20,100 bases of DNA from positions 1-20,100 of the forward strand of contig JALOBD010000018.1 of the NCBI GenBank assembly GCA_023228445.1, given 5' to 3'. The first letter of the stretch is position 1; each line of letters opens with the position of its first letter. The DNA comes from Sphaerochaeta sp. (GTDB lineage: Bacteria > Spirochaetota > Spirochaetia > Sphaerochaetales > Sphaerochaetaceae). Of the stretch, positions 13,929-20,100 are shown in pieces. The position numbers were made by a program, and so were the translations under genes. The notes under the pieces are model-generated. The model saw nothing but the letters and a program-made list of their open reading frames with translations, made no database searches and had not been told where the DNA came from.

Positions 13929-14536
13929 TGGTAGGTGACCAGCTCCTCCAAATCCACACGAATCTTCTCCCGCTCATCCTCGTCGGGGTAGCCGAAGCTT
14001 GCCAAGAGCGAGACCTGCCACTGTGAAGGTTCTGCATCGAGGATGCCGAGGACCTTTGCCTCATCGAATCCCTCGATGGCGCAACTTTGGATGCCCAGCA
14101 TCCTCGCCCCGGTCATCATATTGGCGATGGCCAGGTACCCTTGGCTGCGCAGCCAGCAGTCGATGCGCCCCTCCTCTTTGAGGTAGGTGTGGTAGGGGCG
14201 GTAGTCCTCGACGAAGAAGTCGAGAGTACCGGGAAAGCGGGCACCCCGCTTGCGCACCCACTCGCCGTCGGGCTCAGCGTAGCGGGCGGTGCGCACCAAG
14301 AGGGCGACGGTCATCGCACTGGTCGACACCGTCTCCTGCTCAAAGCAGGCGTGGTAGAGCAACTCCTTCTTCTCTTGACTCACCACCGCATGAAAGGACC
14401 AGAGCTCAAGACCGAACGAGGTGGGGGTGAGCCGACCGTAGTCGAGGATTGCGGTGACCTCCTCCTCTGTGAGGGGTTTTCCCACGTCGTAGCGCTTACA
14501 GGCAAAGCGATGCTCCATGGCGGACAAAAAATCCAT
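13925..14536 (-). CDS. nitroreductase-family FMN oxidoreductase
   Basis: A 203-residue flavin enzyme of the NAD(P)H-nitroreductase family. The N-terminus MEHRFACKRYDVGKPLTEEE carries the R-x-x-x-x-[KR] FMN-phosphate contact. GRLTPTSFGLELWSFHAV is the second FMN block (S/N position at TSFGLE). RSQGYLAIANMMTGARMLGI, then CAIEGFDEAKV are the dimer-core helices. SLLASFGYPDEDEREKIRVD is the typical tail. ATG at 14536 follows GAGGAG with 6-base spacing and shares one base with the deoD stop (TGATG). It is the last gene of the nucleoside operon, which is an unusual partner; a role in reducing an imported or released base is speculative. Its stop overlaps the nucleoside-hydrolase stop by 4 bases. Confidence 0.87.
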   Translation of the reverse strand: MDFLSAMEHRFACKRYDVGKPLTEEEVTAILDYGRLTPTSFGLELWSFHAVVSQEKKELLYHACFEQETVSTSAMTVALLVRTARYAEPDGEWVRKRGARFPGTLDFFVEDYRPYHTYLKEEGRIDCWLRSQGYLAIANMMTGARMLGIQSCAIEGFDEAKVLGILDAEPSQWQVSLLASFGYPDEDEREKIRVDLEELVTYH

Positions 14537-15255
14537 CACGTGCTCCTCATTGCCACTTCCAGGGCGACCTCGATCATGGGATAGAGGCCGGCAACACGCA
14601 TCTCTGGGCCAAATCCGCGTCCACTGGTACAGCTGTCGGTCATCGTCAGGATCGAGAGGGCGCGCTTGGAGCACCACGCGGCGGTGGCGTAGAGGGCGTA
14701 GGTCTCCATATCCTGGGCCAAAGCCCCCAGCCGTGCCCACCGCCTCCAGCTCTCTGCACCCAAGGCGTTGTAGGAGGAGAAGAGGTCGCTGGAGAAGACC
14801 ATCCCCGCATGGGCTTTGATGGACCGCTCCTGTGCCACCGCTGCTGCACAGAAGAGCAGGTCGCTGTCACAGGCGGGGCTCAGCGTCCCCTTGAGGTTGT
14901 ACTGATGGGCCCACCCCGAGTCGGTGGAGGCGGTCAAGGCGAGGACCAGGTCCCCGACATCGATGGAGGGTTGCAGGCCCCCGCAGGTACCGATGCGGAT
15001 GATCGCCGCTACATCATAGGTTGTGAAGAGCTCGTAGCTGTAGATTCCCGCCGACGGGCCCCCCATGCCGGTTCCCATCACCGAGATGGGCTTACCGTTG
15101 TAGAGGCCGGTGTAGGCGACCATCCCGCGCACATCGCTGACCAGACTCGCGTTCTCCAGAAAGCGCTCGGCGACCAGGGTGGCCCGGGTCGGGTCGCCCG
15201 GGGCGAGGACGATCGGCGCGATGTCCCCCCGCTTTGCTCGATTGTGCGGTGTCAT
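14536..15255 (-). CDS. deoD: purine-nucleoside phosphorylase, DeoD type
   Basis: A 239-residue hexameric-type phosphorylase that splits purine (deoxy)ribonucleosides with phosphate to base plus (deoxy)ribose-1-phosphate. Residues corresponding to the E. coli enzyme are in place: H4, G20 and R24 in LAPGDPTRA, R43 in DVRGMVAYTG, R87 in IIRIGTCGG (Thr in place of Ser90), the AQDMETYALY block with the ribose-binding Met-Glu, and the catalytic Asp in LTMTDS. The length equals that of E. coli DeoD. ATG at 15255 overlaps the upstream permease stop (TGATG). Being coupled directly to a BMP-type importer argues that the transported solute is a purine nucleoside. Confidence 0.93.
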   Translation of the reverse strand: MTPHNRAKRGDIAPIVLAPGDPTRATLVAERFLENASLVSDVRGMVAYTGLYNGKPISVMGTGMGGPSAGIYSYELFTTYDVAAIIRIGTCGGLQPSIDVGDLVLALTASTDSGWAHQYNLKGTLSPACDSDLLFCAAAVAQERSIKAHAGMVFSSDLFSSYNALGAESWRRWARLGALAQDMETYALYATAAWCSKRALSILTMTDSCTSGRGFGPEMRVAGLYPMIEVALEVAMRST

Positions 15256-16166
15256 CAGCTGGCCCCCTTCTCGTATGGGGTTCCGGCTGCAGCCGGGGCG
15301 TAGTTCTTGCCACTGAAGAGCACCAGGGCAGCGAGGGTGACCACATAGGGGAGGATGTTGAAGACCTCGGTGGGCAGCACCCGGAGAGCCGGAATGTTGT
15401 TGGCGATGATCGAGAAGGCCTGGGCGGTACCAAAGAGCAATGCTGCTCCGGCGACTCCCAGCGGCCTCCAGCGCCCGAAACTCACCGCCGCCAAGGCGAT
15501 GAAGCCCCGCCCGTTGATCGTGTTGGAGGTGTACTGGATCGTCTGGGTGAGCACGACGCAGCCACCGGCAAGGCCGGCGAGCACCCCGCTGGCAATGACG
15601 GCCCAGTAGCGCATCCGCTTGACGTTGATCCCCACACTCTCAGCGGCTCCCGGGTGCTCACCGCAGGCACGCAGATGCATGCCGAAGGGGAGCTTGTAGA
15701 GGATGAACCAACTGAGGATGACCACCACCAGCGCGATGTAGGCGGTGGGGTAGATGCCCAGCACATCAGTCTGCATGCCCATGCGGAACTCACGGGTTCG
15801 GTCGGAGCTGAAGAGGATCTGGCTGGCAAAGATCGTCACCCCGTTTGCAAGGAGGTTGATGCCGGTGCCGCTGATCGTCTGGTCGGCATTGAGGTTGATG
15901 GCGGCAGCCGCATGGACCAGGCTGAAGAGACCGCCGGTGAGAAAACCCATCGAGAGGGCCAAGAAGAGGGAGAGGGAGTGGTTCATGCCACTGCCCTCCA
16001 TCAAGACGTGGGCGGCAGCCGCGGTACACGCACCGATGGCCATCAAACCCTCAAGGGCGATGTTGACCACCCCACTCTTCTCACAGATCATCCCACCGAT
16101 GGCAGTGATGAGGATCGGGGCGACGATCATGAGGACGGAAGGAAGCATTCCAATGATCATATTCAT
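15255..16166 (-). CDS. nucleoside ABC transporter permease 2 (BPL_transp_2 / YufQ-like)
   Basis: A 303-residue membrane permease, second of the pair forming the nucleoside channel. It has about 8-10 hydrophobic segments, beginning IIGMLPSVLMIVAPILITAI. Family blocks are GGMICEKSGVVNIALEGLMAIGA, AAAINLNADQTISGTGINLL, and the ATPase-contact region LPFGMHLRACGEHPGAAESVG. NTINGRGFIALAAVSFGRWRP is the conserved C-terminal block. ATG at 16166 overlaps the upstream permease stop as ATGA and has AGGAGG nearby. The end is coupled to deoD. The frame appears complete. Confidence 0.92.
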   Translation of the reverse strand: MNMIIGMLPSVLMIVAPILITAIGGMICEKSGVVNIALEGLMAIGACTAAAAHVLMEGSGMNHSLSLFLALSMGFLTGGLFSLVHAAAAINLNADQTISGTGINLLANGVTIFASQILFSSDRTREFRMGMQTDVLGIYPTAYIALVVVILSWFILYKLPFGMHLRACGEHPGAAESVGINVKRMRYWAVIASGVLAGLAGGCVVLTQTIQYTSNTINGRGFIALAAVSFGRWRPLGVAGAALLFGTAQAFSIIANNIPALRVLPTEVFNILPYVVTLAALVLFSGKNYAPAAAGTPYEKGAS

Positions 16167-17263
16167 TTGACTCCCACCTCCTTCTGCAGCTGTCGTTTGT
16201 CAAGATACTCCTGGTAGAGCTTCAGCGCCGACCGCAGGGCGATGAAGATGACGATCAGGCCCTGGATGATGAAGGTGATCTCCTTGGGGATCTGCTTGCC
16301 TTGCATCAAGGCTTGGGCATTCTTCAAGAGTCCGAAGAGCAGGCCAGCGAGCGTGGTGCCCAAGGCGGTGCAGTTGCCGACCAGCGCCACGGCAATCCCA
16401 TCGAAGCCGTAGTTGTCCATACCGGCGAGCACCCGTCCATACTTGAAGGAACCGAGGGCCACGATGCCACCGGCAAGGCCGGCGAACGCACCACTGATGG
16501 CCATCGAGATCGAGATCGACTTGACCACCGGGATACCGCTCGCCCGAGCCGCGTCCTTGTTGAAGCCGGTGGCACGCATGCCGTAGCCCAGGCTCGTCTT
16601 CTCCATGATGTACCAGAAGAGGAGCACCGCTGCGACCATCATGAAGATGCCGTTGTTGAGCAGTGAGTTGTGGGTGATGGTCTGGAAGAAGCGGTTTTCG
16701 ATGAGGGCGGTCGTGGGGAAGTTCGCTGTCTTATATGTGGTGGCCCCGGGCAGTTGCAGGCAGATGATCCGTGAGAGGTAGAGGGCCACGTAGTTGAGCA
16801 TGATCGTCGAGACGACCTCGCTGACCTCATACTTGGCCTTGAGGAGGCCCACCACCCCGCCCCACAGCGCACCGATGACGATGGCCGAGAGGATGGCTAA
16901 AATCCAGTGCAGCACCACCACCTGTGGCCCGAGCAACGCCACCGTTTGGGCGAGGGTGAGGCCCATGATGTACTGCCCTTCACCGCCGATGTTAAAGAGG
17001 CCGACGCGTTTGGCAAAGCCCATGGAGAGGCCACAGAGGATGAAGGGCACCGAGTAGTTGAGCGTCTCGGCGATGTACCGCACATTCATCCGCCCGTTGT
17101 CGATGTTGTACCCGCTCAAGGCTTGGAAGAGCGCTTTGTACATGTTCAAGGGGTTCTTGCCCACCAACGCGACGAGAATGGTCCCTACCAAGAACCCCAT
17201 CAGGACGACGAGGACCGAGACGGCACCATCATTGTCGACGAGCCGTTTTTTTGTTGTTGTCAT
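16163..17263 (-). CDS. nucleoside ABC transporter permease 1 (YufP-like)
   Basis: A 366-residue permease, partner of the smaller one downstream. After a charged N-terminus (MTTTKKRLVDND) the first transmembrane segment is AVSVLVVLMGFLVGTILVAL. Family blocks include NPLNMYKALFQALSGY, ETLNYSVPFILCGLSMGFAK, and RVGLFNIGGEGQYIMGLTLA. Later come VSEVVSTIMLNYVALYLS, then MRATGFNKDAARASGI (ATPase-contact loop) and DNYGFDGIAVALVGN. ATG at 17263 overlaps the ATPase stop (ATGA), with GGAGG just upstream. The full family length is present. Confidence 0.92.
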   Translation of the reverse strand: MTTTKKRLVDNDGAVSVLVVLMGFLVGTILVALVGKNPLNMYKALFQALSGYNIDNGRMNVRYIAETLNYSVPFILCGLSMGFAKRVGLFNIGGEGQYIMGLTLAQTVALLGPQVVVLHWILAILSAIVIGALWGGVVGLLKAKYEVSEVVSTIMLNYVALYLSRIICLQLPGATTYKTANFPTTALIENRFFQTITHNSLLNNGIFMMVAAVLLFWYIMEKTSLGYGMRATGFNKDAARASGIPVVKSISISMAISGAFAGLAGGIVALGSFKYGRVLAGMDNYGFDGIAVALVGNCTALGTTLAGLLFGLLKNAQALMQGKQIPKEITFIIQGLIVIFIALRSALKLYQEYLDKRQLQKEVGVK

Positions 17264-18789
17264 TGTGCCGCCTCCGCCCGCGATCCTGCCATCATCAAAC
17301 CGATCTGGTACTCGTTCACCTCATCCTGCCGGTTCACCGCGATAATCTGCCCCTTGCTGATCGTCGCGATACGATCGCAGAGGTTCATGATCTCATCGAG
17401 TTCGAAGCTGACGAGCAGGATTGCCCTCCCCTTGGCCCGTTCCTCGATGATCCGCCGTCTGATGTACTCGATGGCCCCGACATCAAGGCCACGGGTTGGC
17501 TGGGCGACGATGAGCACCTTCGGCGAGAGGGAGATCTCCCGGGCAACGATGACCTTCTGTTGGTTGCCTCCCGAGAGGCTGCCGGCCTTCGTCGCCGCCC
17601 CTTCGGCACTCCTGATATCGAACTGCTCGATCAACGAATCGGCTTCTCCATCCATCGCGGAGAAGTCGAGCAGGCCGAACCGCTTCGTATACCGCCGATG
17701 GTAATAGTTCTTCAGCGCGCTGTTCTCGGCGATGGTGAAGTCGGCCACCAAGCCGAACTTCTGCCGGTCTTCGGGGATGTACCCCAACCCCGCTTCGATG
17801 CGCTCACGGATCGTGTATCGTTCAATGTTCTTGCCATCGAGGATGATCGAGCCCTGGGAGAGCGGCAGGAGGCCGGTGATGGCCCCCAACAGCTCGCTTT
17901 GACCGTTGCCATCGACACCGGCGACGCCGACGATCTCCCCTTCATGGACATCAAGGCTCAGGTCGCGCACCTTGGTCAATCCGGTGCTGTCGGTAACCTC
18001 GAGGCCCTTGAGGCTGAGCACCACCCGCCCAGCCTGCTGGTCGGGCTTGTCTATCTCAAACTTCACCGCACGCCCGACCATCATCTCGGCCAGCTCTTGC
18101 TCTGTGACACCGGCAACATCCACCGTGCCGATGTAGCGCCCACGCCTGAGGACAGTGCAGCGGTCGGCCACCTCCTTGATCTCCCGCAGCTTGTGGGTGA
18201 TCAAGAGGATGGTCTTGCCCTCCCTGCGCAGCTTCCTGAGAATCTCCATCAACTCATCGATCTCCTGGGGGGTCAACACCGCCGTCGGCTCGTCGAAGAT
18301 GATGATTTTTGCGTCGCGAAAGAGCGTCTTGAGGATTTCCACCCGCTGCTGTTGGCCGACGGAGATATCCTCGATCAGTGCATCAGGGTCGACGGAGAGG
18401 CCGTATTGCTCGCTCAGTCGGGCGACCTTGGCCCGTGCGCTCTTCAGGTCGAGGAGCCGCCGCTTGGTCGGTTCCATGCCCAAGACGATGTTCTCGGTGA
18501 CGGAATAGTTTTGAACCAACTTGAAGTGTTGGTGGACCATGCCGATGCCCAATGCGGTGGCGACGTTGGGGTTCTTGATGAACACCTCCGCTCCATCGAG
18601 GAAGATCTGGCCGCTGTCGGCGCTGTACGAGCCGAAGAGAATCGACATCAGCGTCGACTTGCCCGCCCCATTCTCGCCGAGCAGCGCATGAATCTCCTGG
18701 GACCGTACCTGCAAGGTCACCGTGTCGTTTGCAACGACGCCGGGGAAGGTCTTGGTGATTCCCCTCATCTCGATTGCATATTCACTCAC
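17260..18789 (-). CDS. nucleoside ABC transporter ATP-binding protein (two ABC domains, YufO-like)
   Basis: A 509-residue cytoplasmic ATPase with two fused ABC cassettes. The first has Walker A GENGAGKSTLMSILFG, signature SVGQQQRVEILKTL and Walker B IIIFDEPTAVLTPQE. The second has GVDGNGQSELLGAITG (Lys of Walker A is Gln), signature LSGGNQQKVIVAREI and VLIVAQPTRGLDVGA (catalytic Glu is Gln). This asymmetry is usual in the sugar and BMP-linked family, so it is not damage. The start is GTG at 18789, set by AAGGAG 6 bases upstream and giving the normal MSEYAIEMRGITKTF start. It is separated from the binding-protein gene by 89 bases with large hairpins, and coupled to the permease downstream. Confidence 0.94.
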   Translation of the reverse strand: MSEYAIEMRGITKTFPGVVANDTVTLQVRSQEIHALLGENGAGKSTLMSILFGSYSADSGQIFLDGAEVFIKNPNVATALGIGMVHQHFKLVQNYSVTENIVLGMEPTKRRLLDLKSARAKVARLSEQYGLSVDPDALIEDISVGQQQRVEILKTLFRDAKIIIFDEPTAVLTPQEIDELMEILRKLRREGKTILLITHKLREIKEVADRCTVLRRGRYIGTVDVAGVTEQELAEMMVGRAVKFEIDKPDQQAGRVVLSLKGLEVTDSTGLTKVRDLSLDVHEGEIVGVAGVDGNGQSELLGAITGLLPLSQGSIILDGKNIERYTIRERIEAGLGYIPEDRQKFGLVADFTIAENSALKNYYHRRYTKRFGLLDFSAMDGEADSLIEQFDIRSAEGAATKAGSLSGGNQQKVIVAREISLSPKVLIVAQPTRGLDVGAIEYIRRRIIEERAKGRAILLVSFELDEIMNLCDRIATISKGQIIAVNRQDEVNEYQIGLMMAGSRAEAAQ

Positions 18790-18808
18790 CTATGGCTCCT
18801 TGTTGCTT

Positions 18809-18850
18809 GCTCTTCCGCTGTCCACCTGGCCAGGTGGACAGGGGAAGAGC
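18809..18850. repeat. large inverted repeat between binding-protein and ATPase genes
   Basis: Two 21-base arms (18809-18829 and 18830-18850) are mutual reverse complements except for one G/G mismatch. The centre is a perfect 20-base palindrome (18820-18839). In RNA it would form a very stable stem just before the ATPase Shine-Dalgarno. It has no T-run on the minus strand, so it is more likely a processing or stabilising element than a terminator. Confidence 0.8.
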
Positions 18851-18868
18851 CGGCAGTCTCCTGCCGGC
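18849..18868 (-). other. second hairpin with GNRA-type loop in the same spacer
   Basis: On the minus strand, GCCGGCAG pairs with CTGCCGGC around a GAGA tetraloop, 10 bases after the binding-protein stop. It shares two bases with the larger inverted repeat, so the two stems compete or stack. It would protect the 3' end of the binding-protein mRNA. Confidence 0.65.
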
Positions 18869-18878
18869 CATATCGTGA

Positions 18879-19979
18879 TCAATCATCCAGCGCAGCAAGG
18901 CCTGCCGGGGCTGCACCGGCTGCCAGTGCGTCCTTGTAGGTCTTGTAGAGCTTGATCTTGCCGCTCACGACATCAACCTTGGCCGCATCGACTGCTGCTT
19001 TTACGCTTGCAGAGAGCTCAGGGTTTGCTGCCGAGTAGCCAACACCCTCATCCGCCATGCTCATCTGCACCACACCACCGGCGAAGGTGCCGTCGGCCAC
19101 GGCGCTGAGAACCATCAGCGAGGAGTTCTCCACACGCTTGAGCATCGAGGTCAGCACGGCACTCTTGGTATCGCTGTAGATACCATCGGCATACTGATCG
19201 CTGTCGACGCCGATCGCCCAGACGTTCTTGCCCTGCGCACGGTACTCCTTGGCCTGTGCAATGGTACCATTGCCCGTTCCCCCTGCTGCACTGAAGATGC
19301 AGTAGACGCCCATATCATACCAGTTCTTCGCCTGGGCCTTGGCCAGCTCGGGCTTGCCCCAGTCGTTTGCGTAGTAGTCGTAGATCGGTGCATTCGGGAA
19401 GACCGAGCGGATGCCCTGGATATAGCCCATCTCAAACTTGGTGATGGTGCTGCCCGGTACGCCGCCGATAAAGCCGAAGCGCGGGTTGGCCACCCCGTCC
19501 TCCTTCGCCTGCAGCGCTGCGGCGAGGCCGACGAGGAAGGAGCCCTGCTCCTCACTGTAGATGAACTCCATGACGTTCGGCTCGCCTACCCAATCAACGT
19601 CGACGATGGTGTACTTCTGGTTGGGGTACTGCGGGGCCACTTCACCCAGTGCATCGGCCCAAGTAAAGCCGGTGACCATGATCAAATCATAGCCCTCATC
19701 GGATGCTTGGCGCAGGTTGGGGATATACATATCCTGGGTCTGTGCGGTCACAACATCGTAGAGCTTGCCACGGTTTGCGGGATTCTCGACCGTATCACCG
19801 TAAAACTCGACAATGCCCCTCCACGCTGCTGCGTTGAAGGACTTGTCGTCGATGCCGGTGGCATCGGTGAGCAGGCGGATCGTCGGCCTGCCATCGGCAG
19901 GCGCTACATCCTTGGCTCCCTGTGCAAAGACGAATGCACCGAGGAGCAGGACAAGAACCACGATAGTCAGTTTCTTCAT
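18879..19979 (-). CDS. BMP-family nucleoside-binding protein (PnrA/TmpC-like)
   Basis: A 366-residue periplasmic receptor of the BMP family, known in spirochaetes as the purine nucleoside receptor PnrA (TmpC). A signal peptide covers about residues 1-20 (MKKLTIVVLVLLLGAFVFAQ), followed by GAKD. Unlike TmpC it has no lipobox Cys. Family blocks are LLTDATGIDDKSFNAAAWRG (nucleoside-contact Asp and Phe/Trp), TGFTWADAL, GFIGGVPGSTITKFEMGYIQ, then YANDWGKPELAKAQAKNWYD, VYCIFSAAGGTGNGTIAQAK and WAIGVDSDQY. The start is set by AGGAGGG 6 bases before ATG 19979. First gene of the operon. The neighbouring deoD supports purine nucleosides as the ligand. Confidence 0.94.
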   Translation of the reverse strand: MKKLTIVVLVLLLGAFVFAQGAKDVAPADGRPTIRLLTDATGIDDKSFNAAAWRGIVEFYGDTVENPANRGKLYDVVTAQTQDMYIPNLRQASDEGYDLIMVTGFTWADALGEVAPQYPNQKYTIVDVDWVGEPNVMEFIYSEEQGSFLVGLAAALQAKEDGVANPRFGFIGGVPGSTITKFEMGYIQGIRSVFPNAPIYDYYANDWGKPELAKAQAKNWYDMGVYCIFSAAGGTGNGTIAQAKEYRAQGKNVWAIGVDSDQYADGIYSDTKSAVLTSMLKRVENSSLMVLSAVADGTFAGGVVQMSMADEGVGYSAANPELSASVKAAVDAAKVDVVSGKIKLYKTYKDALAAGAAPAGLAALDD

Positions 19980-20010
19980 AAAATACCCTCCTAGTGGTAG
20001 TGTAGAAAGT

Positions 20011-20040
20011 ATTGTAGCACAGCTGAGATAAATGTGTATG
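20011..20040 (-). promoter_or_regulatory. promoter of the nucleoside operon
   Basis: On the minus strand, TACAAT (20016-20011) is preceded by TGC, making an extended -10. A poor -35, CATACA (20040-20035), lies 18 bases further up. The expected start is near 20004, leaving a leader of about 25 bases with the Shine-Dalgarno. Confidence 0.5.
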
Positions 20041-20044
20041 GTCC

Positions 20045-20072
20045 GAATTTGTGATAATGCGTTGAATTTGTG
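20045..20072. promoter_or_regulatory. direct repeat upstream of the nucleoside operon promoter
   Basis: GAATTTGTG occurs at 20045-20053 and again at 20064-20072, 19 bases apart (about two helical turns). The second copy also lies within a GTTGAA...TTCAAC inverted repeat (20061-20083). The position just upstream of a weak -35 suits an activator. No regulator gene is in view. Confidence 0.4.
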
Positions 20073-20100
20073 TATATTTCAACAGAATCGAAGCACGTCC

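Noticed and set aside
17821..17940. Walker A Lys-to-Gln and Walker B Glu-to-Gln changes in the second ABC cassette as decay
   Set aside because: Such asymmetry is usual in double-cassette ATPases of the sugar and BMP-linked families.
17251..18939. 562-codon open frame on the plus strand
   Set aside because: It is the antisense shadow of the two-domain ABC ATPase gene, which has all motifs. GC-rich codon bias opens the opposite frame. It also shows no family motif.
1..20100. CRISPR array, tRNA, rRNA or insertion sequence
   Set aside because: No regularly spaced repeats, cloverleaf sequence, rRNA text or transposase motif was seen. The defence-island edges show no clear terminal repeats or attachment sites by eye.

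Overview
The window looks like a chromosome segment of an anaerobic, fermentative spirochaete of the Sphaerochaeta type. This rests on three periplasmic binding proteins whose signal peptides end in an A/F-A-(A/Q)-G-x-K-E/D motif, on a BMP/PnrA-type nucleoside transporter, and on tight gene packing. The species assignment is inference. There are no RNA genes, CRISPR arrays, insertion sequences or origins that I can see.

Region 1 (1-1364): the 5' part of a sugar-type ABC binding protein gene that runs off the left edge, then a short DtxR/MntR-family metal regulator. Region 2 (about 1560-5939) is visibly richer in A+T (a hand count of line 5701-5760 gives 22 G+C of 60, against 36 of 60 for line 6241-6300) and holds parts of two anti-phage-type systems placed head to head. 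On the minus strand are three coupled genes of an ABC-three-component (ABC-3C) system: an orphan C-terminal domain of the effector component, a middle component and a DUF2326/YydD-type SMC-like ATPase. On the plus strand is an IetAS-like pair: an AAA+ ATPase with a C-terminal helix-turn-helix, and the N-terminal part of a subtilase. The subtilase is broken after residue 242. Its catalytic-Asp motif survives out of frame just downstream, and the His and Ser regions are gone. Both systems seem to have lost their effector part, so the region reads as a defence-island remnant.

Region 3 (5951-8304) is a polar amino-acid ABC transporter operon (binding protein, permease, ATPase) with an attenuator-like hairpin after the first gene. 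Region 4 (8285-10695, minus) is a two-gene unit: an HTH protein with a degenerate Fic fold, coupled to an N-acyl-D-amino-acid deacylase. Region 5 (10773-12130, plus) is a FAD-dependent dehydrogenase with its own promoter and leader hairpin. Region 6 (12125-12913, minus) is an alpha/beta-hydrolase esterase. Region 7 (12960-13928, plus) is an inosine/uridine-type nucleoside hydrolase.

Region 8 (13925-20040, minus) is one long operon for nucleoside uptake and breakdown: BMP-family binding protein, double-domain ATPase, two permeases, DeoD purine nucleoside phosphorylase and a nitroreductase. The last five genes are linked by 1-4 base overlaps. With the nucleoside hydrolase facing it, this forms a nucleoside salvage neighbourhood: import of nucleosides, then phosphorolysis or hydrolysis to base and (phospho)ribose. 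All three convergent gene pairs in the GC-rich part overlap at their stop codons, with no room for terminators.
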